Shown piece by piece: positions 42,451 through 51,693 of a stretch of DNA of 64,000 nucleotides. The notes under the pieces are model-generated. The model was given only the letters and a program-made list of their open reading frames with translations. It searched no databases and was not told where the DNA came from. The position numbers were made by a program, and so were the translations under genes. The stretch's first letter is position 1. The number at the start of each line of letters is the position of its first letter. This DNA comes from Insulibacter thermoxylanivorax (lineage in GTDB: Bacteria > Bacillota > Bacilli > Paenibacillales > DA-C8): NCBI RefSeq assembly GCF_015472005.1, contig NZ_BMAQ01000001.1, forward strand, positions 1-64,000, read 5' to 3'.

Positions 42451-44724
42451 GTGAAGATCTGGCAAGAGTGGAAGTGGTGGATCATCTCAGGTCTGGCAGC
42501 ATTTGTCTTGCTGGGTGCAGGGGCTTGGTATTATTACACGATGTATGATATCACCCGAATTAAATCAACGCTCCAATGCCAATGCGCACCGATTGATCTG
42601 GAATCGGAAGTGAAGCAGGCGCCCCTCGTCTATCAAGGGCGGGTTACGCGAATCTCCCGCAGCTTGGATGGAACGTATAAGGTCATCGTCAAGCCCGAAC
42701 AAACCCTTAAAGGTCATCCAATCGAGGAACCCTTCCTCGAATTCACCGTTGAAAAGTCCTGTCCATATCCTTTCCGTAAACAGCACTCATACTTATTCTT
42801 AGTGCCTATGTCCCAACCAGGCGAAGAGCAGATCCCGTTGAATGAATGCAGCCTGATCTTAAATGCAGACGATATCGATACGATGGAGCGGATCTATGAA
42901 TGGTTGAGCCGTGAACCCGCTTCGCCGGCAGATGAACAAGGCTCTCCGTCAGCTGATCGGACAAGCTCCCATGACGGTGCAGAACGCATCTTCGATGCGA
43001 TGCAGTCCGAGCTCTACAGCATTCGAATCGAAGAGGATCAATACAAGACCTGGCTGTACAATGCCGGGGATCGATTGTTCTTCTATTCGCCGCAGGTGAA
43101 GATCAGCTTCTTCGTTCCCCTCGATACCGAGGTGAGTATCGACGAATACAACCGCTTCGTACAAGGCATCAGCATCCATCGCAAGCTGAGCGGCCGCGAA
43201 GTTCCCTTTGCGACGGGCGAGGTCAATGTGGAAGTCAGAGAACTGCCGATCGTATTAAAATTATTCGACGCACCGCCGCAGGATCTGATCGTGCGCATCC
43301 AAGATCCGCGGGGCGGGGAGGGACTGGAGATCCCGATCCAATACATCGAACCGTTCACCTATTCCGTGACTTCCGATACCGACCCTGGTTTGGAAGACTA
43401 TATGAATCTCCTGCGCCAAGGGTATCAAGGGGTCCATTATGTCATGAACGGACGCACCCATCGCTATACCTTCACCTTTAACCATCCTGTGGACCGCGGA
43501 AGCGTCTATGAGAAGCTGAATGAAAGTCTGATGAATCATCAGACGATCGCTTGGTCGCTGCAGTGGTTCAATGATTATGAGGTACAGCTCTCTTTGGTCC
43601 TGGATGAATGGACGACGGAACGGATCAGTTTTACCTTGAACGGCATCCGCACCGAGCAGGGGTATCCGCTGGTGGCTGCGGAGACATGGGCGATCCAACC
43701 CACAGAGCCCCTTGTGTTCACGGCGATCGATCTGGCGACGAATACGAAGGAAGCGTATTTTACCAGTGTTGTTCCCTATGCCGTGCTCGATGTTTCGCCG
43801 CTGGGCGGCTACCTCTTGGCCGGCATGGAAGCCCATAACGGCATTCATGTCGTGTATCGATATATCCTGCTTGATCGCTTCGGCAATGTCATGAAGACCT
43901 TTGAGGTCGAAGAGATCCGCGATCCGGAATGGATCAGTGAAGATCAGCTGGCCTATGCGACGGATCAGGAGCTGCACATCTATGATTTGCCTACGGACAC
44001 GACCAAGACGGTGTGGCAAGTGCCCAACTACAAAGATGAAGAACGGATCGTTTCCTTTGATTACGCACATCAAGACGGCACGCTGGCAGTAAGTGTCGGG
44101 TATACCGATGAAGGCGGGAACTTCATGTATGATCTCTATATATTTGACTCATTCGCCGATCCGGAGCCCGGCCGCATTGAACAATTTGGATCCTATGAGT
44201 GCGTAGAAGGAGAATGCGGCGTTCCGCAGCTGCTGTTTACCGATCAGCAGCACATCGTCTACACGCGGTGGGAAAGCACCGGTGACAGTTGGGATTATGT
44301 CCCCGTCCTCTATATGACGGATCTTGAGAATCTTCAGACGAGACGTTTCAATCCGCTGAACAGTCTTGATGCCTACACGGATTATATGCTGTATCCTCTG
44401 CATAGCGGCAAAGTCCTGTATATCGCGGATATCACTATGGGTGCTGCTCAGGATTCGGGCGTTCCGCCTAGGGAGCGATGGTCGCTGTATGATCCGGCGG
44501 CAGATCGCTTCGAGTATCTGTTCGATACGGAACTGGGATTGTTCACGGACTTATGGCTGTCTCAGCTGATCCAGGATCCCGACGGACAGATTATGCTCCA
44601 CCTCTATGAGCGAGGGTGGTATACGCTTGATTTGGAAAGCGGCCGGCTGACTCCATACGATGCATTGAGTGCGCACATCGAAGTCATCGATGTGGCGGCG
44701 AACCGCATCTGGTACATGGAATAG
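42451..44724 (+). CDS. Membrane-anchored protein with NTR-like and probable beta-propeller domains, function unknown
   Basis: 757 residues, GTG start 42451 after GAAGGGAGG. A single N-terminal membrane segment (WWIISGLAAFVLLGAGAWYYY) anchors an extracellular part. Residues about 42-135 (QCQCAPIDLESEVKQAPLVYQGRV...KGHPIEEPFLEFTVEKSCPYPF...YLFLVP...NECSL) have the spaced Cys and hydrophobic pattern of TIMP/netrin-like (NTR) domains. A middle region with DLIVRIQDPRGGEGLEIP follows. From about 430 to the end there are repeated WD-like strands (AVLDVSPLGGYLLAGMEAHNG, PEWISEDQLAYATDQELHIYDLPTDTTKTVWQV, QLLFTDQQHIVYTRW, WSLYDPAADRFEYLF) suggesting a beta-propeller. Domain calls are by eye and tentative. 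No operon partner. Confidence 0.7.
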   Translation: MKIWQEWKWWIISGLAAFVLLGAGAWYYYTMYDITRIKSTLQCQCAPIDLESEVKQAPLVYQGRVTRISRSLDGTYKVIVKPEQTLKGHPIEEPFLEFTVEKSCPYPFRKQHSYLFLVPMSQPGEEQIPLNECSLILNADDIDTMERIYEWLSREPASPADEQGSPSADRTSSHDGAERIFDAMQSELYSIRIEEDQYKTWLYNAGDRLFFYSPQVKISFFVPLDTEVSIDEYNRFVQGISIHRKLSGREVPFATGEVNVEVRELPIVLKLFDAPPQDLIVRIQDPRGGEGLEIPIQYIEPFTYSVTSDTDPGLEDYMNLLRQGYQGVHYVMNGRTHRYTFTFNHPVDRGSVYEKLNESLMNHQTIAWSLQWFNDYEVQLSLVLDEWTTERISFTLNGIRTEQGYPLVAAETWAIQPTEPLVFTAIDLATNTKEAYFTSVVPYAVLDVSPLGGYLLAGMEAHNGIHVVYRYILLDRFGNVMKTFEVEEIRDPEWISEDQLAYATDQELHIYDLPTDTTKTVWQVPNYKDEERIVSFDYAHQDGTLAVSVGYTDEGGNFMYDLYIFDSFADPEPGRIEQFGSYECVEGECGVPQLLFTDQQHIVYTRWESTGDSWDYVPVLYMTDLENLQTRRFNPLNSLDAYTDYMLYPLHSGKVLYIADITMGAAQDSGVPPRERWSLYDPAADRFEYLFDTELGLFTDLWLSQLIQDPDGQIMLHLYERGWYTLDLESGRLTPYDALSAHIEVIDVAANRIWYME

Positions 44725-44764
44725 CTGGTGAATTAAGGGGAGACCCTTTAGGCAATTGCAGACG

Positions 44765-45000
44765 AGATCGGTTGCCACAAATCAACCATCTCGACGAAAT
44801 AGACCGGCAATCCTTGCCAATCGCCTCCATAGCGATCGCAACAGCCAAGTGGGTTTTGCCCACACCGGGAGGACCAAGGAATATCACGTTCTCTTGACTC
44901 CCGACGAAGGTCAAGGATGCCAGCTCCTGAATCAGGCGTTCGTCTAACCCGGGTTGAAAGGAAAAGTCGAACTCTTTCAAGGTTCGGGCCAAACAATACT
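44765..45000 (-). pseudogene. Remnant of an IS21-family istB helper ATPase
   Basis: On the minus strand from about 45000: ARTLKEFDFSFQPGLDERLIQELASLTFV, then VIFLGPPGVGKTHLAVAIAMEAIG, the Walker A region typical of IstB. Near 44830 the frame shifts by one base, with the IstB-like continuation PVYFVEMVDL appearing in another frame, then similarity is lost. Only about 80 residues of a normal 250-residue protein remain; no istA and no complete IS ends are seen. It is a decayed insertion. A 14-bp hairpin (AATAGCCTAAT/ATTAGGCTATT, 45010-45050) borders it. Confidence 0.8.
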
Positions 45001-45067
45001 TTCACCGACAATAGCCTAATTCCTTCTGTTGACGGAGGATTAGGCTATTCTTATGGCAAAAAAAGAA

Positions 45068-45106
45068 GATGCTCTCGGTTCGTCTTTGGCGGGACTCGAG
45101 AGCATC
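45068..45106 (-). terminator. Minus-strand terminator
   Basis: GATGCTCTCG (45068-45077) and CGAGAGCATC (45097-45106) pair perfectly. On the minus strand a TTCTTTTTTT tract follows. It ends transcription of the small minus-strand gene whose stop is at 45110. Confidence 0.8.
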
Positions 45107-45109
45107 CAT

Positions 45110-45367
45110 TTAACCTACGTGATTAAAATACTTTCTTTTCAGCGATCTTGCACCTGCTTTCATCTCATTCTGTGACGGTGACGAATGCACAATCCGATAC
45201 CATTCTTTGGTTAAGACCATTGGTTTAATATCAGTGTACATATTGATTTCATCGAGAAGATTTGAAGCGTTATATTGTTCAAGCAATTGCTGATATTTCA
45301 ATTCTGTTTCGGAACCGTTTGGTTTTTGGTACGCTGCTTGGCTATCAGCCTTGATTTTTTCCAGCAT
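45110..45367 (-). CDS. Small hypothetical protein, possibly a 3' fragment
   Basis: 85 residues from ATG 45367 with no recognised domain; hydrophilic, with LKYQQLLEQYNASNLLDEINMYTDIKPMVLTKEWYRIVHSS. The frame is open for about 40 more codons upstream (including FYKFNGEIYYGKVAKA just before the ATG) before a stop near 45505, but has no start codon there, so this may be the surviving 3' end of a longer gene. It is AT-richer than the surroundings and lies next to the istB remnant. A good terminator directly follows, supporting that it is or was a real gene. Confidence 0.45.
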   Translation of the reverse strand: MLEKIKADSQAAYQKPNGSETELKYQQLLEQYNASNLLDEINMYTDIKPMVLTKEWYRIVHSSPSQNEMKAGARSLKRKYFNHVG

Positions 45368-45549
45368 TGCTTTTGCAACTTTACCATAATAGATTTCACC
45401 ATTAAATTTGTAGAATATTATAACATTATATAGTATAAAAAGGGGTGGTATCCATGAAGTTGTTATTAATGGAAACTTGATATATAGTGTTTTTTGTCGT
45501 TCTCTAAATTAGAGAAGTAAAAATACTGTTTATGTAGGGGGATAGTCGA

Positions 45550-45972
45550 ATGAATCGTCCGCCTATGAAATCAATAAAAGGAAGGTTTAGAAAGTTTACA
45601 AAAACAGTTCTAAAATGGGCAATGTTCGGGGTTGTATTTGTGTTTTTTATCGTAAGTATTCTGCAGATCGTTTTTGTGTATGTCGTGTCAAAGGGACCGG
45701 GCAGGGATGATATTGCTTTATTCCATGGTAACAGATATGCCATCTCTACCTCTGAAAGCAATTACGAACTGTATGAAAGAAAGACCAGCCGAGTGATCCT
45801 GCCCAATGTTACGGCTTATTATGTGGGTAAGGAAAAAAGCTATATCATGAACCATAGCGAACTCGTCATCATTGATGAAAAGCATGGCACTTATGTTAGA
45901 AAGCCCCTTGCAGAAGCAACTCCGGACGAGATCGCCATGATCGAACAGATGAAACAACTTAGAAAAAAATAA
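45550..45972 (+). CDS. Small single-span membrane protein, unknown function
   Basis: 140 residues: basic N-terminus, one transmembrane segment (VLKWAMFGVVFVFFIVSILQIVFVYVV, about 20-46), then an extracellular or cytoplasmic domain of about 90 residues with ALFHGNRYAISTSESNYELYERKTSRVILPNVTAYYVGKEKSYIMNHSELVIID. ATG 45550 follows AGGGGG by 8 nt. Base composition is clearly more AT-rich than neighbouring genes, consistent with a transferred segment together with the istB remnant. Not recognised. Confidence 0.65.
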   Translation: MNRPPMKSIKGRFRKFTKTVLKWAMFGVVFVFFIVSILQIVFVYVVSKGPGRDDIALFHGNRYAISTSESNYELYERKTSRVILPNVTAYYVGKEKSYIMNHSELVIIDEKHGTYVRKPLAEATPDEIAMIEQMKQLRKK

Positions 45973-46006
45973 TCAAGCCGGTCAGCCCCGGCGGCCGGCA
46001 AACTCG

Positions 46007-46046
46007 GAACAACCTCGGACGATTTCGGAAGAGGTTGTTCTTTTTT
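46007..46046 (+). terminator. Rho-independent terminator
   Basis: GAACAACCTC (46007-46016) pairs with GAGGTTGTTC (46031-46040), followed by six T. Confidence 0.9.
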
Positions 46047-46189
46047 ATGCATAATTCATCGTTTCATTAATTATATTGACAATATATGAATCATGTAGAC
46101 GCAGACGATGGATCACATCGGTGGTACATCAGCGAAAGGGTCTAATCAAGGATCCAAAGGATGAAGTGAAAATGAAGGGGAGGAGCAGG

Positions 46190-47536
46190 ATGCTGCGTAT
46201 TTGGAGCAAAGGGCTGTTATGCGGGCTGGTTTTGTCTATGATCGTCTTTCTGTGGGGTTGCGGGAATCAGTCAAACCTGTCGGAAGGGGAGAACACCGTC
46301 ATCGAAGGAGGAGCCGGGGAAGATGCAGTTACGATGGAATACTGGACCTTCGTAGAACTGCACGGGCAGCACTTTGAGAAGATGCTGACGAAATGGAATG
46401 CCGAGTATCCCGAGCGCCAGATCAAACTGAACGTCACCGTGATGCCGTATGATGACATGCACAACAAATTATCCATCGCCGTCCAGACCGGAACGGGGGC
46501 GCCGGATATCGCGGATATCGAGCTTGGCAAGTTTCCGGATTTCATGGCAGGCACGCCGCAGCTCGTACCGCTGAACGATGTCATCGAGCCTTATCGGGAT
46601 ACAATCGTGCCCTCGCGTCTTGATCTGTACAGCAAGGATGGCACGTATTACGGCATTCCAACGCATGTAGGCGCTTCCGTGGCTTTCTACAATGTGGAGA
46701 TCCTGGAGCAGGCGGGCGTCGACTACCGGGATATCGTCACTTGGGAGGATTACAAGCAAGCAGGTATTAAGGTCTATGAGGCGACGGGCAGCTATTTGGG
46801 TACGGCCAACACCAGTGCCCTCTGGCAAGTCTCCATGCTTTTGGCCCAGCAGGGAGCGGACTATGTCGATGCAACGGGGCTGCCGAAGGTGAACTCCGAG
46901 GAGATGATCCGCGGTCTGACGGTGCTTCGCGATCTGCAGGAAGCAGATGCGATTGCCACGATCGCCGGCGGTCAGCCGGATACGGAGGAAGCGTATGGCG
47001 AATATACGGCGGGCAAGTATGCCTCAGCGATGATGCCGCTCTGGATGATGTCCCGCTTCACCAACTATATGACGGATCTCGAGGGGAAGATCGCGATCGC
47101 GCCGATTCCCGTCATTGAAGAGGGCATGCCTCGTTCGGTGGGGCAAGGGGGCACGGGCACCGTAGTGACGAAGAACGCGGCGGATATCGAGCTGGCGAAG
47201 GATTTTCTCGCCTTTGCGAAATTGTCCCTGGATGCCAATATCGAGATCTGGAATGTGCTGGGCTTTGATCCGGTGAACATGGATGTTTGGGAGATGGAAG
47301 AGATTACGCACAATCCGGACAACACCTTCGTGAGATATTTTGTCAACAATCCCTTCGATGTCCTGAATGAGATCAAGGATGAGATTCAGCTGATCCGCTC
47401 AACGGAGTACAGCCCGACGATTAATAACGTCTTCGGCACGACAACGTTGAATGAGATCTACGAAGACGGCCGGGATGTAAGAGAAGCGCTGGATGACGCA
47501 CAGGCACAGATCGAGCAGGAACTTCAACTGCGCTGA
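46190..47536 (+). CDS. Sugar ABC transporter substrate-binding lipoprotein (AraN/CUT1 type)
   Basis: 448 residues. The signal peptide MLRIWSKGLLCGLVLSMIVFLWGCG ends in lipobox LWGC. ATG 46190 is chosen since GGGGAGG precedes it by 6 nt; earlier in-frame starts give no sensible signal. The mature part starts with a Glu/Gly linker, then TMEYWTFVELHGQHFEKMLTKWN, VQTGTGAPDIADIELGKFP, YGIPTHVGASVAFYNVEILEQAG and GGTGTVVTKNAADIELAKDFLAFAK, typical of family-1 sugar binding proteins. Together with the two following permeases it forms an AraNPQ-like importer, probably for arabinan or related oligosaccharides; the ATPase is not encoded here. Confidence 0.92.
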   Translation: MLRIWSKGLLCGLVLSMIVFLWGCGNQSNLSEGENTVIEGGAGEDAVTMEYWTFVELHGQHFEKMLTKWNAEYPERQIKLNVTVMPYDDMHNKLSIAVQTGTGAPDIADIELGKFPDFMAGTPQLVPLNDVIEPYRDTIVPSRLDLYSKDGTYYGIPTHVGASVAFYNVEILEQAGVDYRDIVTWEDYKQAGIKVYEATGSYLGTANTSALWQVSMLLAQQGADYVDATGLPKVNSEEMIRGLTVLRDLQEADAIATIAGGQPDTEEAYGEYTAGKYASAMMPLWMMSRFTNYMTDLEGKIAIAPIPVIEEGMPRSVGQGGTGTVVTKNAADIELAKDFLAFAKLSLDANIEIWNVLGFDPVNMDVWEMEEITHNPDNTFVRYFVNNPFDVLNEIKDEIQLIRSTEYSPTINNVFGTTTLNEIYEDGRDVREALDDAQAQIEQELQLR

Positions 47537-47685
47537 TCCGCGGGCTTCCCCTGGGCGAGAAGTGGCGGCATAATCATATCATCATAAAACTTCGGCGGTT
47601 CACCTGACCGCTCTCTAAACGAACGGTTGATGAATCCTGCGAGTGGCTGTCCCCATCGGCAGCCTTCGCTGTGAAAGGAGCACGA

Positions 47686-48594
47686 ATGATGCTGAAGCGT
47701 TTCGCGTATTCGCAGAAGATCGCCACCTACGTCTTCGTCCTGCCCTTCGTGCTGGTATTCGCTGTGTTCTGGGTGTACCCGATGTTCAGCTCGATTGGGA
47801 TGAGCTTTCAGAAGACGATGCTCGGGCAGGAGGCACAGTTCATCGGCACCGCGAACTATGAGCGGCTGGCCGCGGACGGGATCTTCCTCAAGGCCGTCAC
47901 GAACAGTGTGGTCTATATGCTGCTCACCCTGGTCATCCTCATCCCCTTTCCACTTCTGATCGCTGTATGGATCAACCATCGTTTGATGATCGGCAGGGAG
48001 TTTTTTAAGTCTGCGCTCTTCTTCCCGGCTCTAACCTCCGTCGTCGTAGCGGGTACGATCTTCCGCTTGATGTTCGGTGAGATGGAGACCTCCCTGGTGA
48101 ATACCCTGCTCGGTTGGTTCGGCATCGAACCTGTGAAGTTTCTTAAGGGACAGGTTACCGGGTTCATCGCCTTGCTTTCGCTCGCTGCTTGGCGCTGGAC
48201 CGGCGTGAATATGCTGTATTTTCTAGCGGGACTGAAGAATATCCCCGATGAATACTACGAGGCGGCAGAGATCGATGGGGCCTCTTCCTGGCAGAAGTTG
48301 ATCCGCATCACCCTGCCCCTCTTAAAGCCGATCACGATCTATGTCATCACCATCAGCATCTATGGGGGTCTGGCGATGTTTATCGAGAGCATGATGCTGT
48401 GGAACGGGAACAATTCACCGAAGAACATCGGCCTGACGATCGTCGGTTACCTGTACCGCCAGGGCATCGAGCGCAATGACCTCGGCTATGCGGCGGCGGT
48501 CGGCATCGTGCTGCTCGCGATTGCGATGATCATCAATCTGACGCAGCTGACCTGGTCAGGGATGTTCCGAAGGGGGGGACTAAAGGATGCGTAA
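47686..48594 (+). CDS. Sugar ABC transporter permease (AraP/UgpA type)
   Basis: 302 residues from ATG 47686 (ATG 47689 equally possible); AAAGGAGC lies at 47674-47681. Six membrane segments, first ATYVFVLPFVLVFAVFWVYPMF. EAA loop EYYEAAEIDGASSWQKLIRITLPLLKPI. First permease of the importer; its end overlaps the next gene by 8 nt. Confidence 0.94.
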   Translation: MMLKRFAYSQKIATYVFVLPFVLVFAVFWVYPMFSSIGMSFQKTMLGQEAQFIGTANYERLAADGIFLKAVTNSVVYMLLTLVILIPFPLLIAVWINHRLMIGREFFKSALFFPALTSVVVAGTIFRLMFGEMETSLVNTLLGWFGIEPVKFLKGQVTGFIALLSLAAWRWTGVNMLYFLAGLKNIPDEYYEAAEIDGASSWQKLIRITLPLLKPITIYVITISIYGGLAMFIESMMLWNGNNSPKNIGLTIVGYLYRQGIERNDLGYAAAVGIVLLAIAMIINLTQLTWSGMFRRGGLKDA

Positions 48595-49423
48595 GCGTGA
48601 GACCATCCTTAAGGTACTGTTGGTTGTTTTTTTCACATGCCTGTGCTTGATCGTCCTGATTCCTTTTTATGCGATTGCCCTCGCCGCCTTCAAACCCGGA
48701 AAAGAGCTGATCCGCCAAGGATTGAACCTGGATATTGACCTCTCGATCATGAGCTTCGATAACTTCATCTACCTGTTCACGGGGGATCATTCCTATTTCC
48801 TCTGGTTCGGCAACTCCGTCCTGCTCACTGTCCTGCAAGTCGCCATCACCCTCATGGTGAGCGCTGCGGTGGCCTACGGCTTTGCTGCTTATGAATTCCG
48901 CGGCAAGAACACTCTCTTCATCTGTGTTCTGATGATCATGATGGTGCCCTTCGAGATCCTGCTCCTGCCGCTGTACACGATGACCTATCACATGGGGCTC
49001 ATGAACACCTACAGTGCGATCATCCTGCCGGGGGCGGCGAATGCCGCGACGATCTTCTTCTTCCGGCAATATCTGCAGGGGATCCCGCGGGAGCTGACGG
49101 CGGCGGGAAGGGTGGACGGCGCCTCGGAATACGGTATCTTCCTGCGTATCGTTCTGCCTCTGATGAAGCCTTCCTTCGCGGCGATGGCGATCTTGAACGG
49201 CGTGAACAGCTGGAACAATATCCTTTGGCCCTTCATGGTGATCAGCGATGCCCGGAAGTACACGCTGCCGATCGGGCTGAAGACCCTGCTCACCCCCTAC
49301 GGCAACAACTACGATCTGCTCATCGTCGGATCCTTTTTCTCGATCATTCCGATCCTGATCCTATTCCTCGGGTTTCAGAAGTATTTTATCGATGGGATGA
49401 CGGCGGGGGCGGTGAAGGGATGA
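48587..49423 (+). CDS. Sugar ABC transporter permease (AraQ/UgpE type)
   Basis: 278 residues, six membrane segments. EAA loop ELTAAGRVDGASEYGIFLRIVLPLMKPSFA, C-terminus FLGFQKYFIDGMTAGAVKG. Start ATG 48587 overlaps the preceding stop. This gene ends the importer operon. No glycosidase or transcription factor gene follows; the next genes are convergent fatty-acid genes on the other strand. The 120-bp gap contains a purine-rich stretch but no clear terminator. Confidence 0.94.
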   Translation: MRKRETILKVLLVVFFTCLCLIVLIPFYAIALAAFKPGKELIRQGLNLDIDLSIMSFDNFIYLFTGDHSYFLWFGNSVLLTVLQVAITLMVSAAVAYGFAAYEFRGKNTLFICVLMIMMVPFEILLLPLYTMTYHMGLMNTYSAIILPGAANAATIFFFRQYLQGIPRELTAAGRVDGASEYGIFLRIVLPLMKPSFAAMAILNGVNSWNNILWPFMVISDARKYTLPIGLKTLLTPYGNNYDLLIVGSFFSIIPILILFLGFQKYFIDGMTAGAVKG

Positions 49424-49544
49424 GTTTGTGAAAGGAGATGTTTAGTGAAGGGACGCGTTTGCAGGGGTTAGGTTATGAGAGTTATGGAAAAACAAAAAAG
49501 AAAGGAGGGAAGGCAGGCGGGGAAAACAGTAGCAAGGGTTCATC

Positions 49545-49976
49545 CTATTCGATGATGCGGAATGAACCCGTGCCGCAGGCTAGCAGCAGGTCATGTTCAG
49601 TGCCCGCAGTGCGAACGGTGCCGCTTACGGTGATCAGCTTGCGCGACAGGTGGATCACTTCGGCGGTGACGGAAAGGGGGGATTTGCCGACGGGCGCGAG
49701 GTAGTGGATATTCAGGTTCGTCGTTACGACCTTATACCCGGGTCTGGCCGACATGGCGGCCAGACCCATGGCGTTGTCCAGCAAGGCGGCATGGACGCCG
49801 CCGTGCAGGATGCCCAGCAGATTCAGATGATGGTCCTGCACGTCCAGTGCGATCTCGATCCGGGATGCGGTGCGGGCGACGAAACGGCAGCCGAGGTATT
49901 CCCAGAAGGTGCCTCGCGCAGCCTCAGCTAAGCGCTGCAGGGAATCCTTCGCCTCCTGCCTATCCCCGCGGTTCAT
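49545..49976 (-). CDS. PaaI-type hotdog thioesterase
   Basis: 143-residue hotdog-fold acyl-CoA thioesterase. The conserved LLGILHGGVHAALLDNAMGLAAMSA (about 55-79) carries the HGG motif and the Asp/Asn used by PaaI-like enzymes; the C-terminal strands are VVTTNLNIHYLAPVGKSPL and AEVIHLSRKLITVSGTV. ATG 49976 follows AGGTGGG and overlaps the acyl-CoA ligase 3' end by 17 nt. It is last in the minus-strand fatty-acid block, where it may release CoA from stalled or aberrant acyl thioesters. Confidence 0.88.
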   Translation of the reverse strand: MNRGDRQEAKDSLQRLAEAARGTFWEYLGCRFVARTASRIEIALDVQDHHLNLLGILHGGVHAALLDNAMGLAAMSARPGYKVVTTNLNIHYLAPVGKSPLSVTAEVIHLSRKLITVSGTVRTAGTEHDLLLACGTGSFRIIE

Positions 49977-51663
49977 GGTTCCCACCTTGTGCATGTTTCG
50001 CTTTCCCCATCTCTTCCTCCAACAGCTTCCTTCGCAGCACTTTGCCGATGATCGACTTCGGCAGCTCCTTACGGAATTCATACTGCCGCGGCACTTTGAA
50101 GGATGCAAGGCGGGTGCGGCACCAGGCATCAAGCTCCTCTGCACTGACCGCGGCATCGGACTTGCAGACGATGTATGCCTTTACCGTTTCGCCTCTGTAG
50201 GCGTCCGGAATGCCGACGACGACAGCATCTTGGACCGCCGGGTGTTCGTACAGCACTTCCTCTACTTCCCTAGGGTAGATGTTAAAACCGCCGGCGATGA
50301 TCATATCTTTCTTGCGGTCAAGGATATAGAAGAACCCGTCCTCATCCATCTTCGCCATGTCCCCGGTATAGAGCCAGCCGCCGCGCAGGGCCTGCGCCGT
50401 CTCTTCGGGACGGTTCCAGTACCCGGCCATCACTTGCGGACCTTTGACGACGAGCTCGCCGATCTCGCCCGGCGGCAGTTCTTCCCCGCTCTCGGGATCA
50501 ACGATCTTGGCATCGGTGTCGGGGAAGGGGATGCCGATCGATCCCAGTTTCCGCTTCTCCCAGATGTTGTTCGCATGGGTGACGGGGGAGGCTTCGGTCA
50601 GCCCGTAACCTTCGATCAGCCTGCCTCCGGTTAATCGCTCGAATTGCGTCTGTACCTCGCCGGGCAGGGGGGCTGCGCCGCTGATGCAGACTTTGATCGA
50701 GGAGAGATCGTATTTGCTTCGCTGCGGATGATGGATCAAGGCAACATACATTGTCGGCGCGCCGGGGAAGACGGTGATCTTGTGGGCATCGATTAACCTC
50801 AGGATCTCCGTGATCTGGAACTTGGGGACAAGGTACAGGGTGCCTGCGGCAGCGATGGAGAGATTCATCAGAACGGTCATGCCGAATACATGGATGAAAG
50901 GCAGCGCCGCCAAATATTTCTCATGGCCGTCCACATTCCGATATTGCCACAGCTTGCTCTGCATGGTGTTGGCTATCAGGTTATAATGCGTGAGCATGCA
51001 GCCCTTGGCCAGGCCCGTTGTGCCGCCGGTGTACTGCAGGAGGGCGAGATCCCGCTCCGCGTCAATTTCGCAGAGGATCGGAGCGGGACAGGCGCAAGCC
51101 ATCATCTCCTGCATGTTCAGCACGCCGCTTCCATAAGTGACGGTGCGGTCCATCCCATCCTTTCTGGCAGCGACAGGGTAGAGGAGGTTCTTCGGGAACG
51201 GCAGATAGTCTTGGATCGAGGTGACGATGATCGTCTGCAGATCCGTCTGATCCCGCACTTGCGCGACGCGGCGGAACAGGATATCGAGGGTGACGATGCT
51301 CACCGCTCCGGAATCCTTCAGCTGATGGAGCAGTTCCCGCTCCATATAGAGCGGATTCGTCTGCACGACGACGGCGCCGATCATGAGCGCGCCATAGTAG
51401 GCGATCACGGCCTGCGGACAGTTTGGCAGCATGATCGCCACGCGCTCCCCCCGCGTGATGCCGATTCGCCGCAGGGCGTTTGCGAAACGGAAGGAGGCGT
51501 CGAGCAGTTCGCGATACGTCATCGTTTTGCCGAGAAAATAAAGCGCCGCATGATCGGGATGCCGGGCCGTTGTCTGGAGCAGGAACTTCGCTAGATTCAT
51601 CCTCGGATATTCGGAAGTAACCGGCACCTCAGCGGGGTAATGCTTTAACCAAGGCTTATGCAC
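49960..51663 (-). CDS. fadD: Long-chain acyl-CoA synthetase (FadD/LcfA type)
   Basis: 567-residue AMP-forming ligase that activates fatty acids to acyl-CoA. Motifs: LLQYTGGTTGLAKGCMLTHYNL (ATP/AMP signature), EGYGLTEASPVTH, YTGDMAKMDEDGFFYILDRKKDMII, and near the C-terminus the catalytic Lys region KSIIGKVLRRKLLEEE. N-terminal PYxYP-type region NPLYMERELLHQLKDSGAV. Preceded by the acyl-CoA dehydrogenase with a 30-nt gap on the same strand, hence part of the operon for beta-oxidation. Confidence 0.95.
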   Translation of the reverse strand: MHKPWLKHYPAEVPVTSEYPRMNLAKFLLQTTARHPDHAALYFLGKTMTYRELLDASFRFANALRRIGITRGERVAIMLPNCPQAVIAYYGALMIGAVVVQTNPLYMERELLHQLKDSGAVSIVTLDILFRRVAQVRDQTDLQTIIVTSIQDYLPFPKNLLYPVAARKDGMDRTVTYGSGVLNMQEMMACACPAPILCEIDAERDLALLQYTGGTTGLAKGCMLTHYNLIANTMQSKLWQYRNVDGHEKYLAALPFIHVFGMTVLMNLSIAAAGTLYLVPKFQITEILRLIDAHKITVFPGAPTMYVALIHHPQRSKYDLSSIKVCISGAAPLPGEVQTQFERLTGGRLIEGYGLTEASPVTHANNIWEKRKLGSIGIPFPDTDAKIVDPESGEELPPGEIGELVVKGPQVMAGYWNRPEETAQALRGGWLYTGDMAKMDEDGFFYILDRKKDMIIAGGFNIYPREVEEVLYEHPAVQDAVVVGIPDAYRGETVKAYIVCKSDAAVSAEELDAWCRTRLASFKVPRQYEFRKELPKSIIGKVLRRKLLEEEMGKAKHAQGGNHEPRG

Positions 51664-51693
51664 AGGCGTCCCCCCTTGGGCGAAAATCTCCCG

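Noticed and set aside
42451-44724. Minus-strand frame at 43261-44073 as a separate gene
   Set aside because: Shadow frame inside a 757-codon gene with good start signals.
44725-45060. A complete insertion sequence
   Set aside because: Only a short istB piece with a frameshift is present; no istA and no matching end repeats.
49438-49704. Plus-strand ORF with an AAAGGAG just before its ATG after the AraQ-like permease
   Set aside because: The product is low-complexity, has no family features and runs antisense into the conserved thioesterase gene.
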